Below, piece after piece: positions 27,761 through 36,800 of a DNA stretch of 64,000 nt. Numbering within the stretch: position 1 is the first letter of the stretch; the number at the start of each line of letters is the position of its first letter. The notes under the pieces were generated by a model. It was not told where the DNA came from and searched no databases. It was given only the letters and a program-made list of their open reading frames with translations. The position numbers and the translations under genes were made by a program. Where the stretch lies: contig NC_020541.1 in assembly GCF_000230695.2 (NCBI RefSeq), forward strand, positions 4,092,001 through 4,156,000, in the 5' to 3' direction. This DNA is from Rhodanobacter denitrificans. GTDB taxonomy: Bacteria; Pseudomonadota; Gammaproteobacteria; Xanthomonadales; Rhodanobacteraceae.

Positions 27761-30241
27761 ATGACCATGCGGCCGCACAAGCCTGCCGAGGTATCGCCTT
27801 CGCTTCCGGATGCATCCGACTGGCCGGCACGGGTGGCGCACGGCACGCCCGCGCTGCTCGCCTACCTCGACCTCGAGCAGCGCTTCCGCTTCGTCAACGA
27901 CACCCATCGCCGCTGGCTCGGCCTCGACCCGCAGCAGCTGCTCGGCCAGCGCCTGGTCGACGTGGTCGGCCGGCGCAACCACGCGCTGGCCGAGGCGGCG
28001 CTGGCGCGCGCCTACGCCGGGCAGATGGCCAGCTACGAGGGCGAGCTGCACGACGGCCACCGGCCGCGCTACGCGCACGGCAACTTCCAGCCCGACTTCG
28101 ACGCCGACGGCCGCGTCCGCGGCATCTTCACCGCGCTGGTCGACATCACCGAACGGCGCACGCTGGAGCTCAAGCTGCACGAGAGCGAGCAGCGCTTCTT
28201 CGCCGCGTTCCAGCACGCCGCGATCGGCATGGCGCTGACCCGCCCGGACGGCCGGTTCGTGCGCGTCAATGCGGCGGTCTGCCAGATGCTCGGCTACCGC
28301 GAGGAGGAGCTGCTGCAGCTGGACATCGCCGCGGTCACCCATCCGGACGACCTGGCGGCCGACGCGGAACTGATGGCGCAGCTGCTGGCCGGCCAGCGCG
28401 AGTCCTATCAGCTGGAGAAGCGCAACTTCCACAAGGACGGTCGCGTGGTGCACATCCAGCTCAGCGTGTCGCTGGTGCGCGACGAGCAGGGCGCGCCGCT
28501 GTACTTCGTCTCGCAGGTGCAGAACATCAGCCAGCGCAAGGCGTTCGAGGATGCGCTGCACCGCGAGCGCGAGCTGGCCGAGGTGACCCTGCGCTCGATC
28601 GGCGACGCGGTGATCACCACCGACCCGCAGCTGCGCATCACCTCGCTCAACCCGATTGCCGAGGCGATGACCGGCTGGACCGGCATCGAGGCGGCGGGCC
28701 GGCCGATCGAGGAGATCTTCCAGCTGTTCGACGCACGCAGCGGCGACGCCGTGGCCAACCCGCTGCGCGCGGCGATCGGCCACAACAGCATCGTCGACCT
28801 GGCCGGCCGCACCCTGCTGCGCCACCGCCACGGCTTCGACACGCCGGTGGAGGATTCCTCCGCGCCGATCCACGACCACGCCGGCAACGTGATCGGCGGC
28901 GTGCTGGTGTTCCACGACGTCAGCGAGACCCGCGCGCTGGCGCTGAAGATGATCCACCTGACCCAGCACGACACGCTGACCGGCCTACCCAACCGCAGCC
29001 AGCTGCACGAGCACATCGGCCAGGCGATCGCCACCGCGAACCGGCGCCAGCAGCGCGCCGCGCTGCTCTACGTCGACATCGACAACTTCAAGCAGGTCAA
29101 CCAACTGCACGGCCACGCCGCCGGCGACCGGGTGCTGCGCGCGTTCGCCGCCCAGCTGCAGCACTGCCTGTCCGGCGACGACCTGCTGAGCCGCTACGGC
29201 GGCGACGAGTTCGTGGCGGTGCTGCCGCACCTGGAAAGCGCGGGCGAGGCGGCCAGCCTGTGCCAGCGGCTGATCAACCACGGCGAGCAGACCCGCGTCG
29301 ACGGCCTGCCCGAACTCGGCCTGCGGCTCAGCATCGGCATCAGCGTGTACCCGGACGATGCGGTCGAGCCGGACGGCCTGCTGCAGCACGCGGAGACCGC
29401 GCTGGTCGCGGTGAAGGCGCAGGGCCTGCACGGCTACCGCTTCTTCACCGCGTCGATGAACGAACGCGCGCAGGCGCGGCGGCGGATCGAGGCCGCGCTG
29501 CGCCAGGCGCAGCCGCGGCACGAACTGGAGCTGCACTACCAGCCCAAGGTGGACGCACACAGCGGCCGCATCGTCGGCGCCGAGGCGTTGCTGCGCTGGC
29601 AGGCGGACGGGCACGAGGCGTACGCGCCGGACCAGTTCATCCCGGTCGCCGAGGACACCGGGCTGATCCTGCCGATCGGCGCCTGGGCGCTGCGCCGCGC
29701 CTGCCGGCAGGCGCGGCGGTGGCAGGACCTCGGCCACGCCATTCCGGTCTCGGTGAACGTGTCGCCGCTGCAGTTCCAGCATGCCGAGTTCTACAACTGG
29801 CTGGACGAGGTGCTGGAGGAGAGCGGCCTCGCGACCGGCCTGCTCGAACTGGAACTGACCGAGCGCATGGTGATGTCCGGCGGCGACGCCACCACCGGGC
29901 TGCTGCAGCGGATCAAGCGACGCGGCGTGCGGCTGTCGCTGGACGACTTCGGCACCGGCTACTGCAGCCTGTCCTACCTGAAGCATTTCCCGATCGACGC
30001 ACTGAAGATCGACCGCGTGTTCGTACGCGACATCACCAGCGACCGCGACACCGCCACCATCACCAGCGCGATCATCGCGATGGCGCGCAGCCTCAACAAG
30101 GACGTAATCGCCGAAGGCGTGGAAACGTACGAGCAGGGCGCCTTCCTGCGCCACGCCGGCTGCTCGCAGCTGCAGGGTTTCCTGTACGGCGCCGCGATGC
30201 CGGCGGCGGCATTCGAGCAGCGGCTGGCCGAACCTACCTGA
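27761..30241 (+). CDS. PAS-PAS-PAS-GGDEF-EAL cyclic-di-GMP protein
   Basis: An 826-residue cytoplasmic sensor for making and/or breaking cyclic di-GMP. Three PAS-like domains (about residues 25-130, 145-265 and 275-400) precede a GGDEF domain with the intact RYGGDEFVAV motif (near residue 485). No RxxD inhibitory site is evident before it. The EAL domain keeps GAEALLRW, LELELTERMVM, LSLDDFGTGYCSL, KIDRVF, IAEGVET and QGFLYG, so both catalytic sites look intact. There are no membrane helices. The 3' end overlaps the converging GNAT gene by 8 bases. Confidence 0.93.
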   Translation: MTMRPHKPAEVSPSLPDASDWPARVAHGTPALLAYLDLEQRFRFVNDTHRRWLGLDPQQLLGQRLVDVVGRRNHALAEAALARAYAGQMASYEGELHDGHRPRYAHGNFQPDFDADGRVRGIFTALVDITERRTLELKLHESEQRFFAAFQHAAIGMALTRPDGRFVRVNAAVCQMLGYREEELLQLDIAAVTHPDDLAADAELMAQLLAGQRESYQLEKRNFHKDGRVVHIQLSVSLVRDEQGAPLYFVSQVQNISQRKAFEDALHRERELAEVTLRSIGDAVITTDPQLRITSLNPIAEAMTGWTGIEAAGRPIEEIFQLFDARSGDAVANPLRAAIGHNSIVDLAGRTLLRHRHGFDTPVEDSSAPIHDHAGNVIGGVLVFHDVSETRALALKMIHLTQHDTLTGLPNRSQLHEHIGQAIATANRRQQRAALLYVDIDNFKQVNQLHGHAAGDRVLRAFAAQLQHCLSGDDLLSRYGGDEFVAVLPHLESAGEAASLCQRLINHGEQTRVDGLPELGLRLSIGISVYPDDAVEPDGLLQHAETALVAVKAQGLHGYRFFTASMNERAQARRRIEAALRQAQPRHELELHYQPKVDAHSGRIVGAEALLRWQADGHEAYAPDQFIPVAEDTGLILPIGAWALRRACRQARRWQDLGHAIPVSVNVSPLQFQHAEFYNWLDEVLEESGLATGLLELELTERMVMSGGDATTGLLQRIKRRGVRLSLDDFGTGYCSLSYLKHFPIDALKIDRVFVRDITSDRDTATITSAIIAMARSLNKDVIAEGVETYEQGAFLRHAGCSQLQGFLYGAAMPAAAFEQRLAEPT

Positions 30242-30716
30242 GCGTCCGCTCCTGCGCGGCCGGCGCCGCCGGCAGCGCCTCGTACATGAAGTAGTGGCAA
30301 CGCTGCATGCCAAGCCCTTCGTAGGTCGCCTGCGCGCGCCGGTTTTCGGTTTCCACGTACAGGCGCAGGCCGACCGCGCCGGCCGCCGCGGCGCGTTGCG
30401 CCACATCGGCGTACAACGCGCGGAACGCACCGGCGCGGCGCGCGGCGGGCACCACATAGACGCTCTGGATCCACCAGAAATCGCCGCCGCGCCAGTCGCT
30501 CCATTCGTAGGTGACCAGCAGGCAGCCGACCGCCGCGCCGTCATGCTCGGCCACCAGGTAGAAGCCGCGCCGCGGCTGCTCGAACACGCCGCGCACGCCG
30601 CGCTCCAGCGTCGCCGGATCGAGCCGCTTGTGCTCGGTTTCCCAAGCCATCGCCGCATTCCAGGCGGCCAGGTCGGAAACGTCGGCGAGAGTGGCGGCGC
30701 GGATCTGCAATGGCAC
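30234..30716 (-). CDS. GNAT-family N-acetyltransferase
   Basis: A 160-residue acetyl-CoA-dependent acetyltransferase. It begins MPLQIRAATLADVSDLAAW (GTG start at 30716, with CGGAG upstream) and carries the motif A region VYVVPAARRAGAFRALY and the C-terminal ENRRAQATYEGLGM, typical of small GNAT enzymes. The substrate is unknown. It is convergent with the GGDEF-EAL gene and divergent from ndvB. Confidence 0.85.
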   Translation of the reverse strand: MPLQIRAATLADVSDLAAWNAAMAWETEHKRLDPATLERGVRGVFEQPRRGFYLVAEHDGAAVGCLLVTYEWSDWRGGDFWWIQSVYVVPAARRAGAFRALYADVAQRAAAAGAVGLRLYVETENRRAQATYEGLGMQRCHYFMYEALPAAPAAQERTLR

Positions 30717-30884
30717 GGCGTGGCTCCGGTAGCGGCGGGCGCCCATCGTAGCGCGCGCCATCTTCACATGCCGCCGCGTAAGGTCGGGCCGAGCCGGCGG
30801 TCGCAGCCCTCGCACGGGTTCCCGTCGGCGCTCCGCCCGCATGGACGCCTCGTGGCCGATCCCGCGAGGCCCAAGGAAATCGTC

Positions 30885-33800
30885 TTGAACATTGGCAACC
30901 TGCTCGACCTGCTCAAGCTGCGCCGCCTGCAAGCGTTCCGCCGGCGGCGCGCAGCGGCGCGCACCCGGCCGGAGCAGGAGCCGGCGCTGCGCGCGGAACT
31001 GTTCAGCGCCGAACAGATGGAACGCCACGGCCGCGCACTGGCCGGGCTGCATCGGCTCAGCGCCCGCACCAGCATGGATTCGCTGCTGGCGCGGCTGGAC
31101 GACAACGAGGCGGTGCTGACCCACACCTGCGAACGGCTGACCGACGCCACCCGCAAGCGGCGGCGGATCACCCCGGCCGCCGAGTGGCTGCTGGACAACT
31201 TCTACCTGGTCGAGGAGCAGGTGCGGATCGCCCGCCGGCACCTGCCGAAGGGCTACAGCCGCGAATTGCCGCGGCTGGCCAGCGGGCCGTCGGCCGGGCT
31301 GCCGCGGGTGTACGACATCGCGCTGGAGATCATCTCGCACGGCGACGGGCGGGTCGACACGCACATCCTGCAGCACTTCGTCGACGCCTACCAGGAAGTG
31401 AGCCCGCTGAAGCTGGGCGAACTGTGGGCGATCCCGATCATGCTGCGACTGGCGCTGATCGAGAACCTGCGCCGGGTCGCCGCGCGGGTGATGGCCGACT
31501 GGCGCGACCGCGGCAAGGCCGCGCGCTGGGCCGACGCGATGACCGCCATCGCCGGGCGCGAGCCGAACTCGGTGGTGCTGGTGGTGGCCGACATGGCGCG
31601 CTCGGACCCGCCGATGAACGGCCCGTTCGTGGCCGAGATGGCGCGCCGGCTGCAGGGCCAGAGCCCGGCGCTGGCGCTGCCGCTGAGCTGGATCGAACAG
31701 CGCCTGGCCGCGTCGGGGCAGAGCATCGAGCGCCTGGTGCAGCTCGAGGCGCAGCAGCAGGCCGCCAACCAGGTCTCGATCAGCAACAGCATCGGCAGCC
31801 TGCGCACGCTGTCGGCGATCGACTGGCGCGACTTCGTCGAGCGCTGCAGCCTGGTCGAGCAATGCCTGCGCGAGGACCCGGCCGGCGTCTACGCGGCGAT
31901 GGATTTCGCCACCCGCGACCGCTACCGCCACGTGGTCGAGGCGATGGCGCGGCGGCACCGGCTGACCGAGCTGCAGGTGGCCGAGGCGGCGATCGCGCTG
32001 AGCCAGGCCGCGGCCCCCACCGACAGCAGCGTGCCGCTGCCGCAGCACGTCGGCTACTACCTGATCGACCGCGGTCGGCTGCAGCTGGAACGGCAACTGG
32101 GCATCCGCCCGCCGCTGCGCGAAACGCTGCGCCGCGGCTTCGACCGCGCGCCGCTGCCGATCTACCTGGGCCTGCTGGCGCTAGTCACGTTCGCCTTCGC
32201 GCAGCCGCTGGTCACCGCCGCCGCGCACGATCGCTGGCCGAGCTGGGCGCTGGTTGCGCTGGCGGTTCCCGCCGCGATCTTGGCCAGCCAGCTGGGACTG
32301 AGCCTGCTCAACTGGATCGCCACGCTGTCGATCGCGCCGCGGCAGCTGCCGCGCATGGATTACTCGCACGGCATTCCGGCCGCCGCGCGCACGCTGGTGG
32401 CGATCCCCAGCCTGATCGCCAGCGCGCAGGACGTCGACGAACTGGCCGAAGCGCTGGAGGTGCGCTTCCTCGGCAACCGCGACGAGCACCTGCATTTCGC
32501 CCTGCTTACCGACTTCACCGACGCGGACCACGAGAGCCTGCCCGGCGACGAGGCGCTGTTGCGGCGGGCACAGCGGCGCATCGAGGCGCTCAACGACCGC
32601 TACGCCAGCGCCAAGGCCGACCGCTTCTTCCTGTTCCATCGACCGCGCCGCTGGAATCCGGGCGAGCAGTGCTGGATGGGCCACGAGCGCAAGCGCGGCA
32701 AGCTGGCCGACCTCAACGCGCTGCTGCGCGGCAACGCGCACGATCGCTTCATGCGGGTGGTGGGCGATGTCGCCGCGCTCGGACCGGTGCAGTACGTGAT
32801 CACCCTGGACACCGACACCGAGCTGCCGCGCGACGCGGCGCAGGCCTTCGTCGGCACCATCGACCACCCGCTCAACCGCGCCGTGTACGACCCCGAACGG
32901 CGGCGCGTGGTCAGCGGCTACGCGATCCTGCAGCCGCGCGTGGGGATCAGCCTGCCGAGCACCGCGCGCTCGCACTACGCCCAGCTGTACGGCAGCGACG
33001 CCGGCATCGACCCGTACACGCGGATGGTCTCGGACGTCTACCAGGACGTGTTCGGCGAAGGCTCGTTCGTCGGCAAGGGCATCTACGCGATCGACCCGTT
33101 CGAGCGCACGCTGGACGGGCGCTTCCCGGACAACCGCATCCTCAGCCACGACCTGGTCGAAGGCTGCCACGCGCGCTCGGGCCTGCTCAGCGACGTGCAG
33201 CTGTTCGAGACCTACCCGGCCCGCTACGGCGCCGACGTGAAGCGCCGCCACCGCTGGATCCGCGGCGACTGGCAGCTGCTGCCGTGGCTGCTGCCGTGGG
33301 CGCCGACCGCGCACGCCGGTTGGCGCCGCAACGCGCTGACCGCGCTGTCGCGCTGGAAGATCCTCGACAACCTGCGCCGCAGCCTGGTGCCGCCGGCGCT
33401 GCTGGCGCTGCTGGTGAGCGGCTGGCTGCTGATGTCGCCGGTGCTCTCGTGGACCGTGGCGGTGCTGTCGATGGTGCTGCTGCCGCCGCTGCTGGCGGCG
33501 CTGTTGGAACTGGTGCAGAAGCCGCGCGAGGTACAGCTCGACCAGCACCTGCGCGCCGCCTTCCGCGCCAGCCTGCAGCACTTCGCGCGGATGGCGCTGG
33601 GGCTGGCATGGCTGCCGCACGAGGCGCTGTACCACCTCGACGCGATCGTGTGCACGCTGTGGCGGGTGACCGTCAGCCAGCGCCACCTGCTGCAGTGGCA
33701 GCCCTCCGGCGAGGTCGAACGGCACGGCGGCCATGCGCCGGCCGTGCTGTGGCGGCTGATGTGGATCGGCCCGGTGCTGGCGCTGGCGCTGGGCGTGGCG

Positions 33801-36800
33801 CTGGCGCTCGAACGCCCGCTGGCGCTGTGGCTGGCGACGCCGCTGCTGCTGCTGTGGCTGGGCTCGCCTGCCCTCGCGTGGTGGATCAGCCAGCCGCGCA
33901 CGCCGGTCGCGTTCGCGCCGAACGCGGCGCAGCAGCGCTTCCTGCGCACGCTGGCGCGGCAGACCTGGGCGTTCTTCGACGTCCACGTCGGCGCCACCGG
34001 GCACTGGCTGCCGCCGGACAACCTGCAGGAGCGGCCCGACCCGACAGTCGCCCACCGCACCTCGCCGACCAACATCGGCCTGGCGCTGCTGGCGAACCTG
34101 GCCGCGCACGACTTCGGCTTCCTCGGCACCGGCCGCCTGCTCGAACGCACCCGGCTGACCCTGGCCACCATGCAGGGGCTGCCGCGCCACCGCGGCCACT
34201 TCTACAACTGGTACGACACGCAGAGCCTGCAGCCGCTGGCGCCGCTGTACGTCTCGGCGGTGGACAGCGGCAACCTTGCCGGCCACCTGCTGACCCTGCG
34301 CCCCGGGCTGGAGGAACTGGCCGACCAGCCGGTGTTCCGCCCCGACCTGCTGCACGGCCTTCACGACACGCTGGCGCTGCTGCGCGACACCCTGGATCCC
34401 GACCTCGCGCACACGCTGGACCCGCTCGACCGGCATCTGCAGGAGGGCGCGGCCGCGCCGCCGGCAAGCACCGGCGCGGCCAGCGCGCTGCTGCGCCAGC
34501 TGCGCGGCCACGCGCAGGCGCTGCTGCCGCGACTGGACACCGAACCCGGCAGCGAGGCGCAGTTCTGGCTCGACGCGCTGCTCGCGCAGTGCGACGAGCT
34601 GTGCGACGAGGCCGCCGCGTTCGGCCTCGACCCGCCGGCGGACGACGAGACCAGCTTCGAGGGCATCCCCACGCTGCGCCAGCTGGCGCGGATCGAACCG
34701 CTGGCCTGGCCCGCCGCGGCCGACGCCGAAGGCGTGCGCGAACGCGCGCGCGCGCGCCTCGCCGCGATCGAGCAGCTGGCGCAGCAGGCCGGCGAGCTGG
34801 CGCTGGTGGACTACCGCTTCCTGTACGACGGCGCGCGCGACCTGCTGGCGATCGGCTACAACGTCGACCAGCGCCGGCTCGACGCCGGCTACTACGACCT
34901 GCTGGCGTCGGAGGCGCGGCTGGCCAGCTTCGTCGGCATCGCGCAGGGCCAGCTGCCGCAGGACAACTGGTTCGCACTGGGCCGCCTGCTCACCACCGTC
35001 GGCGGCGAGCCGGTACTGCTGTCGTGGACTGGCTCGATGTTCGAGTACCTGATGCCGATGCTGGTGATGCCGAGTTACGAAGGCACCTTGCTCGACCAGA
35101 CCTGCCGCGCCGCGGTGGCGCGGCAGGTCGAATACGGCAACCAGCTCGGCGTGCCATGGGGCGTGTCCGAATCTGGCTACAACATGCTGGACGCGCACTT
35201 CACCTACCAGTACCGCGCATTCGGCGTGCCCGGGCTGGGCCTGAAGCGCGGGCTGGGCGACGACGTGGTGGTGGCGCCGTATGCCAGCGCACTGGCGCTG
35301 ATGGTGGTGCCGGCCGCGGCCACCAAGAACCTGCAGCGGCTGGCCGAGGCCGGCGCACGCGGCCGCTACGGCCTGTACGAGGCGATCGACTACACCCCGG
35401 CGCGGCTGCCGCTGGGCCAGGACTCGGCGCTGGTGCGGCAGTTCATGGCGCACCACCAGGGCATGAGCCTGCTGGCGCTGGGCCACGCGCTGCTGGGCCG
35501 GCCGATGCAGCGGCGCTTCGAATCCGACCCGCAATTCCAGGCCACCAGCCTGCTGCTGCAGGAACGCGTGCCGAAGACCGCGGCGGAATACCTGCACGCC
35601 TCCGGCTTCCCCGAATCGGACGGCGCATCGCGACCGGCCGAGGCGCGGCTGCGCGTGTTCGCCGACCCCGACCGCCCGCGCCCGGCCGTGCAGTTGCTCT
35701 CCAACGGCCATTACCACGTGATGCTGAGCAGCGCCGGCGGCGGCTACAGCCGGCGTGGCGAACTGGCGCTGACGCGCTGGCACGAGGACATCACCTGCGA
35801 CGCCTGGGGCATGTTCTGCTACCTGCGCGACGTGGCCAGCGGCGAGTACTGGTCCACCGCCTACCAGCCCACGCGGAGGAAGACCGAACAGTTCGAGGCG
35901 ATCTTCTCCGACGCACGTGCCGAGTTCCGCGTGCGCGAACGCGAGTTCGACGCGCACACCGAGATCGTGGTGTCGCCGGAAGACGACATCGAGCTGCGCC
36001 GCACGCGCATCACCAACCGCAGCCGCACGCGGCGCACGATCGAGCTGACCAGCTACGCCGAGGTGGTGCTGGCGCCGCCGGCCGCCGACGCGGCGCACCC
36101 GGCCTTCAGCAAGCTGTTCGTGCAGACCGAGCTGGTGCCCTCGCTGCAGGCGATCGTGTGCACGCGGCGGCCGCGCTCGGCCGGCGAGCAGGTGCCGTGG
36201 CTGTTCCACCTGCTGGCGGTACACGACGCCGACATCGACGCGATCTCCTACGAGACCGACCGCGCCCGCTTCATCGGCCGCGGCCGCAGCACGGCCGAGC
36301 CGCAGGCGCTCGACCGCGAGCAGGCGAGGCTGTCCGACAGCGCCGGCCCGGTGCTCGACCCGATCGTGGCGATCCGCTGCCGCCTCACGCTGGAGCCGGA
36401 GCAATCGGCCACCATCGACTTCGTCACCGGCTACGCCGCGCAACGCGACGGCTGCCTGCAGCTGATCGGCAAGTACCGCGACCGCCACCTCGCCGACCGC
36501 GTGTTCGACCTGGCCTGGACGCACAGCCAGGTGCTGCTGCGCCAGCTCAACGCCAGCCTCGCCGACGCGCAGCTGTACGAACACATGGCCACCGGCATCC
36601 TGTACCCGAACGCCGGCCTGCGCGCCGAGCCGGCGGTGCTGCGCGGCAACCGGCGCGGGCAGAGCGGGCTGTGGGGGCAGTCGGTGTCCGGCGACCTGCC
36701 GATCGTGCTGCTGCAGATCGCCAGCCCGGCACGGATCGAGCTGGTGCGGCAGCTGGTGCAGGCGCACGCGTACTGGCGGCAGAAGGGACTGGCGGTGGAC

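Noticed and set aside
30294..30884. Upstream in-frame extension of ndvB
   Set aside because: It is antisense to the GNAT gene, lacks family similarity and has no ribosome-binding site. The TTG at 30885 with AAGGAA is preferred.
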